Source of the DNA: JAHEEL01 sp964581295
GTDB taxonomy: Bacteria; Actinomycetota; Acidimicrobiia; Spongiisociales; UBA5794
Direction of reading: 5' to 3'
DNA length: 26,446 bases
Assembly: GCA_964581295.1 (NCBI GenBank)
Contig: CAZONX010000020.1
Coordinates: 1-26,446, forward strand
The position numbers were made by a program, and so were the translations under genes. Shown here in pieces: positions 14,863-23,352 of the stretch (position 1 is the stretch's first letter; the number at the start of each line of letters is the position of its first letter). The notes under the pieces are model-generated. The model was not told the DNA's origin. It ran no database searches and saw nothing but the letters and a program-made list of their open reading frames with translations.

Positions 14863-15861
14863 TCAGCCGACCAGATCGATCGTCACTTCGGTCCCCGTCG
14901 GTTCGCCCGCTTCGAGCTGGTCGAGGTTGTGAATTGTCACTTCTGCGATCTCGCGCACGGCCTCTTCGGTGAAGAATGCCTGGTGGCCGGTGATCAGTAC
15001 GTTCGGGAACGTCAAGAGTCGGCTGAACACGTCGTCCTGGATCACCGTATTGGAGAGGTCCTCGAAGAACAGATCGCCCTCTTCCTCATAGACATCGAGG
15101 GCCAGTGACCCAATCTGTCCGGACTTGAGGCCGTCGATCACGGCGGTCGTCTCGATGAGGGCGCCGCGTGACGTGTTGATCAGCATCGGACGGCGGTGCA
15201 TCTGCTCAATGGCTGTGCGATCGATGAGGTGGCACGTCTCGGGGGTGAGCGGACAGTGCAATGTGATGACGTCTGAACGACCGAGCAATTCGGGAAGGTC
15301 AACGTAGGGGATCCCCATCTCGGTGATGACTGCATTCGGATAGGGATCGTGAGCGATGACGTGCATGCCAAATCCCTGGAAGATCGATGCGACCACCTGA
15401 CCGATCCTCCCCGTGCCGACGACTCCGACCGTCTTGCCCGTGAGGTCTCGTCCGAGGAGACCGTCGAGGCGGAAGTTGCCTTCCCGGACTCGGTTGTGTG
15501 CGCGATGGATGTTGCGATTGAGCGAGAGCAGGAGCGCAAGGGTGTGTTCTGCGACGGCGTTCGGCGAATACGCGGGAACTCTCACAACCGTAATTCCGAG
15601 GTCTTCGGCAGCGGCAATGTCCACATGGTTGAACCCAGCAGACCGAAGAGCAAGGTATCGCACGCCGAGGCCGGACAGCTCCTCGATGACTTCCCGGTCG
15701 ACCACATCGTTCACGAACACACAGACGGCATCAGATCCAGCCGCGAGCGAGGTCGTCGTCCGGTCCAGCCTGGCTTCGAAGAAGCGAAGCTCGTGTGAGG
15801 TATTGGCTTCGGTCAGCGAGAGTTGGTCCCATGAACGGGTGGAATAGACGGCAACGATCAT
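14863..15861 (-). CDS. ldhA: D-lactate dehydrogenase (NAD-dependent D-2-hydroxyacid dehydrogenase)
   Basis: 332 residues from the ATG at 15861, the usual length. It strongly resembles LdhA: AVYSTRSWDQ, LALRSAGFNHVDIAAAEDLG, VVRVPAYSPNAVAEHTLALL, then the NAD-binding GVVGTGRIGQ (~146-155), VITLHCPLTPETCHLID and NTSRGALIE. The catalytic residues are R232, E261 and H293, with the 29- and 32-residue spacing of known D-LDHs. DVYEEEGDLFFEDLSN and VIQDDVFSRL are LdhA-specific rather than general D-3-phosphoglycerate dehydrogenase features. It is expected to reduce pyruvate to D-lactate in the cytoplasm and regenerate NAD+ under oxygen limitation. The 150 bases up to the nei stop at 16012 should hold its promoter. 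Confidence 0.92.
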   Translation of the reverse strand: MIVAVYSTRSWDQLSLTEANTSHELRFFEARLDRTTTSLAAGSDAVCVFVNDVVDREVIEELSGLGVRYLALRSAGFNHVDIAAAEDLGITVVRVPAYSPNAVAEHTLALLLSLNRNIHRAHNRVREGNFRLDGLLGRDLTGKTVGVVGTGRIGQVVASIFQGFGMHVIAHDPYPNAVITEMGIPYVDLPELLGRSDVITLHCPLTPETCHLIDRTAIEQMHRRPMLINTSRGALIETTAVIDGLKSGQIGSLALDVYEEEGDLFFEDLSNTVIQDDVFSRLLTFPNVLITGHQAFFTEEAVREIAEVTIHNLDQLEAGEPTGTEVTIDLVG

Positions 15862-16011
15862 GGTCCCGAGCGTACCGTCGGGAAGGAGGCACCCTCACCA
15901 GGGCTCGCGAGAGCGATCTCCGGCAGGAGCAGTGGGCCGGCCCCTCCTTCTTGCTCGGCCGAAACTTGCAGCAGCTGCGAAACCGATTTCATCGTCGCCC
16001 GATCCCGCTTC

Positions 16012-16812
16012 CTACTTCGGCTGGCACGTCGGGCACGCCCACACCAATCGACTGCCGATCTTCCAGCTCCGGATAGCGGTTCGGCAGCGGCGGCACGGCT
16101 CCGACGTGCGCTGGTACACGTACAAGCGGTCGGATTTCGAGAGGGCACGATGCCGGTCGACACCGAGCTCTTGGGGCACAACCGCCACGATCCGCCCCAG
16201 GCGATTGCCGACGGCCAGAGCATCGACGGAGCGTCTCCATAGCTCATTGCCCTCCGCCGTCGTGACTTCGTTGGCGGGACGGTCCGGGTGTATTCCGGCG
16301 AGGAAGAGCAACTCTGCACGGTAGATGTTCCCCACCCCGGCGATCGCTCCCTGGTCGAGCAATGCAGCTCCGATCGCGGCGGTTCTCCGTCCGAGTGCGT
16401 CGTGAAAGCGTCGGGGATCGGCTTCGGGGTCGAGCGGGTCGGGGCCGAGTCGGGCGACTACGGCTTCCGCATCGGTGGGATCGAGAAGTTCGCAGATCGT
16501 CGGCCCGCTGAGGTAGACCGCAGCCTTTCCCCTCATCGTGAGTCGAGCATTCGGGGATGGCGGTGGTGCGGGTTGCTCGCGAAACGTGCGGAAGCGTCCG
16601 AACAGACCGAGGTGGACGTGCAGGATCGGTTCCCGATCCCAGTGGTAGAAAAGGTGCTTGCCAACGGCACGAATGGACATCAGGGTCCCTCCGTCAAGTT
16701 GTCGGGCGCCGGCAGCGAAGCGACCCTGCGGGGAGGTCGTCTCGATCGGGCCCGAACCAAGCGCCTCAACTTGCATGCGCGCCGCTCGATGGATGATGTG
16801 ACCTTCAGGCAT
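16012..16812 (-). CDS. nei: Endonuclease VIII-like DNA glycosylase (Fpg/Nei family)
   Basis: The frame is open much further upstream, but Fpg/Nei enzymes must start with Met-Pro-Glu, because Pro (after Met removal) is the Schiff-base nucleophile and Glu is catalytic. The ATG at 16812 gives MPEGHIIHRAA and 266 residues, the family length. AVGKHLFYHW carries the conserved beta-hairpin lysine, and LHVHLGLFGRFR is the strand typical of the family. GAIAGVGNIYRAELLFLAGIHP is the helix-two-turn-helix. The C-terminal zinc finger is C240-x2-C243-x16-C260-x2-C263. The protein removes oxidised bases and nicks DNA at the abasic site. Its ATG overlaps the stop of the DUF2071 gene (TGATG), so the two are translated from one message. 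Confidence 0.93.
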   Translation of the reverse strand: MPEGHIIHRAARMQVEALGSGPIETTSPQGRFAAGARQLDGGTLMSIRAVGKHLFYHWDREPILHVHLGLFGRFRTFREQPAPPPSPNARLTMRGKAAVYLSGPTICELLDPTDAEAVVARLGPDPLDPEADPRRFHDALGRRTAAIGAALLDQGAIAGVGNIYRAELLFLAGIHPDRPANEVTTAEGNELWRRSVDALAVGNRLGRIVAVVPQELGVDRHRALSKSDRLYVYQRTSEPCRRCRTAIRSWKIGSRLVWACPTCQPK

Positions 16813-17582
16813 CAACGAACCCGTTGTGGAAGGCCAATGCGTACGGGTACTCCCGGACTCCAGAGCACGTGCGGCTCTCCGATCGGTGCGGGGTATCCCG
16901 CCGTCGTCACGAGCGTGTCGCTGAGAGCGGCAAGTCTCGCCCTGTGGAGCTTCCATGGTGGGTGCTCGACCGGTGCGTACCTCAGACGACCACGCCGGTC
17001 CTGCGAGTAGAGACCCCATCGTGCCGTGAGGAAGATGGACAGAGGGTCAGGAGTGACCAACGCCGATTCCGGTTCGATCACGACGGCCCCCCCGGGTCCG
17101 GATGGACCCGGCCACCTCCGGCGAGAGGAATAGCGAATCGACGATTGCCCCTCCTGGAGCGCCATCGTTGCCCACATGTACGGGAGGGAGTAGCCAACGC
17201 GAGCGATTACCACCGGGAGCAGTCGTGAAGCCTCGAGTGAGTGGAACCAGACGCCGGGACGCCCGCGAGTATCGCGTACGTAGGTACGTACGTTCGTCTC
17301 GGGAAACGAGCCGAGGTAGGGAACGCGCGGCAATCCAGGCAGCCGTATTCCCTCCATCGAGAACCCTACGAGTCCGACCCAGCCAAAGCCGCCGAAGGTG
17401 TCGACGGTGAGGCCGCCCGGGAGGAGCTGCTGAACGTCATCGGGGTCGACGCCCCAGTGGACGAACGCGACATCCCGCCACTCTTGGAGCATGACTGGTC
17501 GCTGGACGCGCTCGGCCGGATCAATCGACAGGGTGAGAGACGCTGTCGGGGAGGCTTCAGAGGATGAGCTGATGGATTCCAC
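16812..17582 (-). CDS. DUF2071 (YqjF-like) family protein
   Basis: The product is 256 residues from a GTG at 17582. The family core starts at RPVMLQEWRDVAFVHWGVDP, continues with LLPGGLTVDTFGGFGWVGLV and NVRTYVRDTRGRPGVWFHSL, and ends at PVRIGLPQRVR. This is the DUF2071 pattern (RP...W..L.F.HW.V, then L.P.GL.VD.F.G.AWV), whose fold is related to acetoacetate decarboxylase. The biochemical role of the family is not established. Longer in-frame starts reach 17798, and a shorter ATG at 17492 would cut into the conserved start. The GTG is a compromise without a strong Shine-Dalgarno. The gene is divergent from oleA (173-base gap) and overlaps nei by one base. No link to olefin synthesis can be claimed. 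Confidence 0.75.
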   Translation of the reverse strand: MESISSSSEASPTASLTLSIDPAERVQRPVMLQEWRDVAFVHWGVDPDDVQQLLPGGLTVDTFGGFGWVGLVGFSMEGIRLPGLPRVPYLGSFPETNVRTYVRDTRGRPGVWFHSLEASRLLPVVIARVGYSLPYMWATMALQEGQSSIRYSSRRRWPGPSGPGGAVVIEPESALVTPDPLSIFLTARWGLYSQDRRGRLRYAPVEHPPWKLHRARLAALSDTLVTTAGYPAPIGEPHVLWSPGVPVRIGLPQRVR

Positions 17583-17755
17583 GACATCTGTTCGATCCGG
17601 AGAGGCGTGTTGGATGTGGTGAGCGAGGGCGACGACGCAACAGCGACGGGTGCGCCGAGAGCGGATTGACGCACCGACTCCTGGAGAATCCTCCGAGACA
17701 ACAGACGGTTTGCACGAGAACATGGGACAATTCACATCCCCGTGAGGAATTCTCC

Positions 17756-18778
17756 ATGAACGACGGCAACGCCACCTTCTCTCATACCGACACCGCAATC
17801 CTCTCCGTGGAGGCGTTGCATGCTCCCGAGGTGGTCACTTCTGCCGAGTTCGATGAACAGCTGATGTCCACCTATGAGCGGCTCGGAACCCGTCCGGGTC
17901 TGCTCGAGAACCTCGCAGGGATTCGCGAGCGACGCTGGTGGCCCGAGGGCTACGGCTTCACCGACGCGGCAGCGGACGCGGGTGCCAAAGCGATCAAGAC
18001 GGCGGGCGTCGACAAGGAAGGAATCGGTCTCCTGATCGACACATCGGTGTCGCGAGATCGGCTGGAGCCGTCGGCCGCGGTGACCGTCCATCAGGTTCTT
18101 GGCCTGCCAAGCAACTGCGTCAACTTCGATCTCGCGAACGCATGCCTCGGATTCATGAATGCCGTGCAGCTGGCCGGCACGATGATCGACTCCGGCCAGA
18201 TCGACTACGCCCTCGTCGTCGACGGCGAGGGGAGCCGTCACCCGCAGGAGATGACCCTCGAGCGGCTCCAGCAGCCTGAGACGACCGCTGAGGATCTCTT
18301 TCTGGAGTTCGCGACCCTCACCCTCGGATCCGGCGGCGCCGCCATGGTGCTCGGGCGTGCCTCCAGCCACCCCGACGGGCACCGCGTCATCGGCGGGATC
18401 TCGCGAGCCGACACGAGCTCGCATGAGATGTGCATAGGAACGATCGACCAGATGCGCACCGATACCAAAGGGTTGCTCGACGCGGGCCTCGATCTCGCCA
18501 AGCGGGCGTGGACCGATGCGGACGAACGCGGATGGCTCGACATGGACCGCTACATCATTCATCAGGTGTCGTCGGTGCATACGGCGATGATGTGCGCCCA
18601 GCTTGGAATCGATCCGGCGAAGGCGCCGATCACTTTCCCGACGCTCGGCAACGTCGGCCCGGCTTCGATCCCGATCACCCTCGCCGACGACCAGGGTTCG
18701 CTCGAGACCGGTGACCGAGTGCTCTGCCTGGGCATCGGTTCGGGCATGAACGTGTCAGCGACCGAACTGCTCTGGTGA
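17756..18778 (+). CDS. oleA: OleA: thiolase-fold acyl-CoA head-to-head condensing enzyme
   Basis: 340 residues from the ATG at 17756, with GAGGA at 17744-17748 and 7-base spacing. It is a thiolase-superfamily, FabH-like enzyme. The active-site Cys is C130 (LANACLGFMNAVQLAG), with H269 (YIIHQVSSVHTAMM) and N299 (TLGNVGPASIP). The His-Asn spacing of 30 and overall order match characterised OleA. RLGTRPGLLENLAGIRERRW, near the N-terminus, and LLIDTSVSRDRLEPSAAVTV are OleA-like. It joins two long-chain acyl-CoAs by a non-decarboxylative Claisen reaction to a 2-alkyl-3-ketoacid. It is the first gene of oleA-oleBC-oleD, and its TGA overlaps the oleBC GTG by four bases. FabH is the main alternative, but the neighbours decide the call. 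Confidence 0.93.
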   Translation: MNDGNATFSHTDTAILSVEALHAPEVVTSAEFDEQLMSTYERLGTRPGLLENLAGIRERRWWPEGYGFTDAAADAGAKAIKTAGVDKEGIGLLIDTSVSRDRLEPSAAVTVHQVLGLPSNCVNFDLANACLGFMNAVQLAGTMIDSGQIDYALVVDGEGSRHPQEMTLERLQQPETTAEDLFLEFATLTLGSGGAAMVLGRASSHPDGHRVIGGISRADTSSHEMCIGTIDQMRTDTKGLLDAGLDLAKRAWTDADERGWLDMDRYIIHQVSSVHTAMMCAQLGIDPAKAPITFPTLGNVGPASIPITLADDQGSLETGDRVLCLGIGSGMNVSATELLW

Positions 18779-21342
18779 GCGGCGGGTCCACGGCGCCGGC
18801 AAGCCTTCCACCATCGGGTCTGCCGGGACTCGACCCGGCGTGGTCGCGTCTCGTCACCACAGTCGACCTCGACGAAGGCGATCGTACGTGGCACGTGCTC
18901 GACAATCGCGTCGAAAACGCAGAGGTGACTCTTCTGTGCGTACACGGGAACCCGACCTGGTCGTACGTGTGGAGAGACACGATTGCCGAAGCTCCCGATG
19001 GTGTGCGCGTGATCGCCGTCGACCAACTCGACATGGGCTACTCCGAGCGTACGGGGACGGTGCGCGGCCTCGCTCAGCGCGTGGCTGATCTGTGCTCCCT
19101 CACGGATGCGCTCGACATCGACGGACCGGTGGTGACGGTCGCCCACGACTGGGGCGGTCCGATCTCGCTTGGCTGGGCGGCCCGACACCGATCGCAGCTT
19201 TCCGGCATCGTCTTGATGAACACAGCGGTCCACCAACCGCGGGACGCGCCGGCACCGCGACTCATCCGTACCGTGCGGAGTCGAGGTATTCTTGACCGGG
19301 CAACGGTCGATACAACGATCTTCATCCGAGGTGCGCTCGCGTTGTCGCGGCCCCGCATCGCGGCACCAATCCGCGAGGCCTATCTCGCTCCCTACCGAAC
19401 CGCCGACCGGCGCGCAGCGATCGGAGCGTTCGTTCGAGACATTCCAATCGAACCGGAGCACGAGAGCGCCTCGGCACTCGACGAGATCGCTCGGAGTCTC
19501 GACGACATGGGCGACGTGCCAGCACTTCTCCTGTGGGGACCATCGGATCCTGTGTTCTCGGACCTCTACCTTCACGATCTCGAGCGGCGCCTGCCGCAGG
19601 CCGCGGTCCATCGGTTCATCGGAGCCTCGCACCTCCTCCCGGAAGATGCCGACACTGCCTCGGCCGTCCACACCTGGGTAGGTCAACTCGATGCCCCTGC
19701 GGAGCTGGCGGCGGCTTCTGCGAACCAGCTCCCGCCGTGGCCCGACCTCGAGCGGAGAGCCAACGACGATCAGCTCGCAGTCATCGAGATGGGTCCAGAC
19801 GAAGCGACAGCATCGATCACTTTCCGGGAGCTTCATGACGACGTCGACCGGCTGGCCTCCGGACTCACCGCCCACGGGCTGGCGAAGGGTGACCGGGTAG
19901 CGTTGCTGGTGCCTCCCGGTGTGGACCTCACAGCGGCGCTCTACGCCTGCTGGCGGATCGGAGCCGTCGTCGTGGTCGCAGACGCTGGCCTTGGCGTCCG
20001 AGGCATGGGGAGGGCACTTCGCAGCGCCAATCCTGTGTATCTCATCGGCGTGTCTCGGGCTCTCGCGGCCGCTCGAGCAATGCGGTGGCCGGGCCGACGC
20101 ATCTCGACCACGAATCTGGGAGTGACGGCCGCTCGCGCGCTCAGGGTCGAGACGTCGCTCGATGAATTGCGTACGCTCGGCACCGACGTCGCCGTCCCAG
20201 CACCGCCCGATGACAGCGATGAGGCAGCCGTGGCATTTACATCGGGGGCTACCGGCCCAGCGAAGGGTGTTGCCTACCGCCACGGTCAGCTGCGAGCACA
20301 GCGCGATGCGTTGGTCGCCGCCTACGACATCGAGGCCGACGATCGTCTCGTCGCAGCGTTCGCTCCATTCGCTCTCTACGGGCCTGCCATGGGCATCACC
20401 TCGGTGGTGCCGGCGATGGACGTGACCTCGCCATCAACGCTCACCGCCGCCTCCCTCGGCGCAGCCGCCAGCGCCGTCGACGCCACCCTGGTCTTCGCCT
20501 CTCCGAGTGCACTCGCCAACGTCATCGCCACGTCCGCCGACCTCGAGCCTTCGCAGCGCACAGCGCTGAGCGGAGTCCGGCTTCTCCTGTCGGCAGGGGC
20601 TCCCGTTCCTCCATCCACGCTGCGCTCGATGAAGGCGTTGATGCCGCTCGCCGAATGCCACACCCCATACGGCATGACCGAGGTGCTCCCGGTAGCCGAT
20701 ATCGATCTCGTTGGGATCGACGCCGCGGGTGCCGGTCGCGGTGTGTGTGTCGGCCGGCCAGTGCCCGGCGTTGAGGTCGCCATCTCCTCACTCGACGATA
20801 CCGGCGCAGCCACAGGGGTCCTGACCACGAAACCGGGAGTCCTCGGAGAAGTGTGCGTTCGGGCGGACCATACAAAGGACACCTATGACCGGCTCTGGAT
20901 CACCCAGCACGCCAGTGCCAACCCCGCGGGCTGGCACCGCAGCGGCGATGCCGGCCGGTACGACGAAGAAGGACGTCTCTGGATCGAAGGACGTCTCGCC
21001 CATCTCATTGTCGGAGCAGACGGTCCGCTGACACCGCTCCCAATTGAACAAGCGGCGGTCGGTGCGCAAGGCGTCGCTGCCGCCGCTGCGGTGGGCGTCG
21101 GACCGCAGGGAGCGCAAGTGGTAGCGCTGATCGTTGCGCCTGAAGAACCGCCGAAACGATCCCGGCTTGCGTCGGAGCATCTCGCAGACGCGGTGAGGGC
21201 TCACGTCGACGTCGACGTGGCTGCCGTCCTGTGCGTTCCGGAGCTTCCCGTCGATCTACGTCACAACGCCAAGGTCGATCGCACCGGACTCGCGCGGTGG
21301 GCGAGCGCCGTGCTGGCGGGCGGACGGATGAAGAATCCATGA
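18775..21342 (+). CDS. oleBC: OleBC fusion: beta-lactone decarboxylase + beta-lactone synthetase
   Basis: 855 residues from a GTG at 18775, overlapping the oleA stop. Residues ~1-300 are an alpha/beta hydrolase of the haloalkane-dehalogenase-like OleB type: CVHGNPTWSYVWRD (oxyanion HGNPTWS), the nucleophile D125 in VAHDWGGPISLGW, a candidate acid D258 in LLWGPSDPVF, and H286 in IGASHLLPED. A linker of ~25 residues leads to an AMP-forming ligase, OleC (~325-855). This has FTSGATGPAKGVAYRHGQL (P-loop, residues 488-506), CHTPYGMTEVLPVADID, HRSGDAGRYDEEGRLWIEGR and the C-terminal K833 (HNAKVDR). OleC adenylates the 2-alkyl-3-hydroxyacid and closes a beta-lactone; OleB expels CO2 to give the cis-olefin. 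Fusion of the two is known in actinobacteria. With the putative OleB triad present, the predicted end product is an olefin, not the lactone. Confidence 0.94.
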   Translation: MSGGSTAPASLPPSGLPGLDPAWSRLVTTVDLDEGDRTWHVLDNRVENAEVTLLCVHGNPTWSYVWRDTIAEAPDGVRVIAVDQLDMGYSERTGTVRGLAQRVADLCSLTDALDIDGPVVTVAHDWGGPISLGWAARHRSQLSGIVLMNTAVHQPRDAPAPRLIRTVRSRGILDRATVDTTIFIRGALALSRPRIAAPIREAYLAPYRTADRRAAIGAFVRDIPIEPEHESASALDEIARSLDDMGDVPALLLWGPSDPVFSDLYLHDLERRLPQAAVHRFIGASHLLPEDADTASAVHTWVGQLDAPAELAAASANQLPPWPDLERRANDDQLAVIEMGPDEATASITFRELHDDVDRLASGLTAHGLAKGDRVALLVPPGVDLTAALYACWRIGAVVVVADAGLGVRGMGRALRSANPVYLIGVSRALAAARAMRWPGRRISTTNLGVTAARALRVETSLDELRTLGTDVAVPAPPDDSDEAAVAFTSGATGPAKGVAYRHGQLRAQRDALVAAYDIEADDRLVAAFAPFALYGPAMGITSVVPAMDVTSPSTLTAASLGAAASAVDATLVFASPSALANVIATSADLEPSQRTALSGVRLLLSAGAPVPPSTLRSMKALMPLAECHTPYGMTEVLPVADIDLVGIDAAGAGRGVCVGRPVPGVEVAISSLDDTGAATGVLTTKPGVLGEVCVRADHTKDTYDRLWITQHASANPAGWHRSGDAGRYDEEGRLWIEGRLAHLIVGADGPLTPLPIEQAAVGAQGVAAAAAVGVGPQGAQVVALIVAPEEPPKRSRLASEHLADAVRAHVDVDVAAVLCVPELPVDLRHNAKVDRTGLARWASAVLAGGRMKNP

Positions 21343-22325
21343 AGGTTCTGGTCACCGGCGCGACCAGCTTGATCGGTGCTGAGACGCTCACGCGACTCGC
21401 AGCGGCTGGCCACGACACGCGAGCATTCCAACGCCGGCCGACCGGATCGACCGCAGGCGAAGTGCTCGGCGATGTTGCCGATCCGGCCGCCGTCGCCGCA
21501 GCCGTAACCGGAGTCGATGCTGTGGTTCATCTCGCTGCCAGAGTCGGTGCCACCGGTCCGTGGTCGGAGTACGAGCGAACCAATGTCGACGGTACAGCGA
21601 CGCTTATCGACGCGGCGCGCGAGGCCGGAGTGCGGCGATTCGTCCAGGTCTCGTCGCCGTCGGTCGCCCACGCAGGGTCATCGCTCGTTGGCGCACCGGC
21701 CGGACCCGCCGATCCGGATCGAGCACGGGGCAACTACGCGAGAAGCAAGGCGCTCGCGGAGCGGGCTGCGCTCGGAGCAAATACCAAGGATTTCGCGGTC
21801 GTGGCCGTGCGGCCACACCTCGTGTGGGGGCCGGGCGACACACAACTCGTCGGGCGGATCGTCGAACGCGCTCGGCAGGGACGGCTGGCGCTCATCGGTT
21901 CGGGCACCGCTCTCATTGACACCACCTATATCGACAATGCCGCGGATGCGCTGGTGGCAGCAGCGGAGCTGGCGGACCGCCTCGGCGGGCAGGCTTTCGT
22001 GGTCTCGAACGGGCAACCGCGCCCGATCTCTGAGATTCTCAACCGGATCGTTGCAGCGGCAGGGCTCGATCCCATCCGTCGCCGGGTGCCGACGTCGGTG
22101 GCGCTTGGCGGCGGCGCAGTCGCAGAGCGGGCCTGGGAGCGCATGGGACGCGCCGGTGAACCGCCGATGACCCGATTTGTCGCCGAGCAGCTGTCTACCG
22201 CACATTGGTTCGACCAGCGCTCCACGCGACGTGCTCTGAAGTGGGAACCGCTGGTGAGCCTTGACGAAGGATTCGAGCGGCTTCGGGCCTGGTTCGCAAC
22301 TCGTTCGAACTCGGCGTCGGAGTAG
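21339..22325 (+). CDS. oleD: OleD: NADPH-dependent 2-alkyl-3-ketoacid reductase (SDR)
   Basis: 328 residues from the ATG at 21339, whose ATGA overlaps the oleBC stop; the open frame upstream of it is inside oleBC. It is an extended short-chain dehydrogenase. The Rossmann glycine motif is TGATSLIGAETL (residues 6-17), with a strand and Ala-rich helix DVADPAAVAAAVTGVDAVVH next. S105/S106 lie in FVQVSSPSVAHAG, and the catalytic pair is Y133-xxx-K137 (GNYARSKALAERA). VRPHLVWGPGD and DTTYIDNAADAL are typical of the 3-beta-HSD/OleD branch. It reduces the OleA beta-ketoacid to the beta-hydroxyacid used by the OleC half of the fusion. It is the last gene of the operon; the 92 bases downstream have only a 10-base palindrome and no clear terminator. 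Confidence 0.92.
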   Translation: MKVLVTGATSLIGAETLTRLAAAGHDTRAFQRRPTGSTAGEVLGDVADPAAVAAAVTGVDAVVHLAARVGATGPWSEYERTNVDGTATLIDAAREAGVRRFVQVSSPSVAHAGSSLVGAPAGPADPDRARGNYARSKALAERAALGANTKDFAVVAVRPHLVWGPGDTQLVGRIVERARQGRLALIGSGTALIDTTYIDNAADALVAAAELADRLGGQAFVVSNGQPRPISEILNRIVAAAGLDPIRRRVPTSVALGGGAVAERAWERMGRAGEPPMTRFVAEQLSTAHWFDQRSTRRALKWEPLVSLDEGFERLRAWFATRSNSASE

Positions 22326-22417
22326 CCCCCGGGAAGCTTCCACGCCGCGCCGATTGCTCCCGCCCGCTTCGCTAGCGTTCAGGCACGCGGTCGAGGCCGA
22401 TCGATTCGGAGGAACGT

Positions 22418-22711
22418 GTGCGCACACCGTGGCGGAAGAAGGCGACGTTGGTGGAATGGGACCTCACCGGCGACGCCTCCCATGGATTCGGTGCCGTGGT
22501 GTACCTCACGGCGGCTCCCGCGATCATCGTGCGTGAGTTCGATCGCACCTACGGAACTGAAGCAGCGGTAGCGGCCGCGGTAGACCAGTGGATCTCGACC
22601 GAGTTGGACCGCTACCGCCTCGACCAGCAATTCCAGGACTTCAAGGCGCTGGCGCGCACGATCGATGCCCTTCCCGAGGACTTCGGTGACAACGGTGGAG
22701 AAGGAGGTTGA
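22418..22711 (+). CDS. Small hypothetical protein (97 aa)
   Basis: The GTG start at 22418 follows a strong GGAGGA at about 6-base spacing. The product begins MRTPWRKKATLVEWDLTGDA and continues with FGAVVYLTAAPAIIVREFDR, AAVAAAVDQWISTELDRYRL and ALARTIDALPEDF, ending in an acidic/Gly tail. It looks like a small mixed alpha/beta soluble protein with a beta-strand first half and helical second half. No signal peptide or membrane segment is present and no family is recognised. It lies 92 bases after oleD and converges with the membrane protein gene only four bases beyond its stop. Confidence 0.65.
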   Translation: MRTPWRKKATLVEWDLTGDASHGFGAVVYLTAAPAIIVREFDRTYGTEAAVAAAVDQWISTELDRYRLDQQFQDFKALARTIDALPEDFGDNGGEGG

Positions 22712-22715
22712 CCGG

Positions 22716-23162
22716 TTAGGGCCGGGCGGTATCGCTCCTGCGGGGACGCAGCTCGTGACGAAGCGTCGAGTCATACCGTGCGCTGCCGCTCTCATTGAGC
22801 AGCGCCGCTGCGGCGCGTCGCTCACGATCGGAGGTATCGTCGCTCAGCAGGAGGTCAACAGCACGTCGACGTGTGGTCTCGGCAAGAATCCTCCGGTATT
22901 CCGCCTGTTCAGCGTTCAAGGAGCGAACGACACGCAAGTGGGGGGCGAGCCACACGGCGGTTCCTCCAGCGGCCGTGGCCCAGATCAATGCCCAGAGCAT
23001 CACACCGGCGAGTCCACCAACGGCGACGAGGGTGACCGATGAAGCGACCATCAGCACGCCGCCGAGTACCAGACCATTCAGCGCAGCGGTTCCATCGTGA
23101 TCGGCATAGTGCGCGGCGTCTTGGATCGCTGTGAAGAACTGGCGGTGATCTCGTCCAATCAT
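22716..23162 (-). CDS. Hypothetical two-helix membrane protein
   Basis: 148 residues from the ATG at 23162 (MIGRDHRQFFTAIQDAAHYA). An in-frame GTG at 23192 would add ten residues but has no Shine-Dalgarno either. Two hydrophobic segments fit membrane helices: LNGLVLGGVLMVASSVTLVA and LAGVMLWALIWATAAGGTAV. They are followed by a charged cytoplasmic tail with a heptad-like stretch (NAEQAEYRRILAETTRRRAV) and an Arg-rich end. No family is recognised. The gene is convergent with the 97-residue ORF and divergent from the antiporter gene. Confidence 0.65.
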   Translation of the reverse strand: MIGRDHRQFFTAIQDAAHYADHDGTAALNGLVLGGVLMVASSVTLVAVGGLAGVMLWALIWATAAGGTAVWLAPHLRVVRSLNAEQAEYRRILAETTRRRAVDLLLSDDTSDRERRAAAALLNESGSARYDSTLRHELRPRRSDTARP

Positions 23163-23352
23163 GATCCGAGGGTAATTCGGTACGCCCGACACTTGAGCGG
23201 ATCGCAGCCGGCAGCGGCCACTGTCGGCTGCGACGTGCGGTTCCGCTCCGTGCAGCCCATTCGGAGCCGGTGTGAGGTACCGGTCTCGAGTTGCGAAGAC
23301 CTCGCAGGTACCTAGGCGTCACCGAACCGCGCACCGGCATAATGGACGCGCG

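Noticed and set aside
17270..17296. TACGTACGTACG-like run, considered as a simple repeat or binding site
   Set aside because: It lies inside the DUF2071 gene and codes the conserved NVRTYVRDTRG segment.
18562..20283. 573-codon minus-strand open frame opposite oleA/oleBC
   Set aside because: Composition is Arg/His/Cys-rich with no domains, and it is fully antisense to well-supported ole genes.
22332..22341. GGAAGCTTCC palindrome just after oleD, considered as a terminator
   Set aside because: It has no loop and is only 10 bases long; such restriction-site-like palindromes arise by chance.
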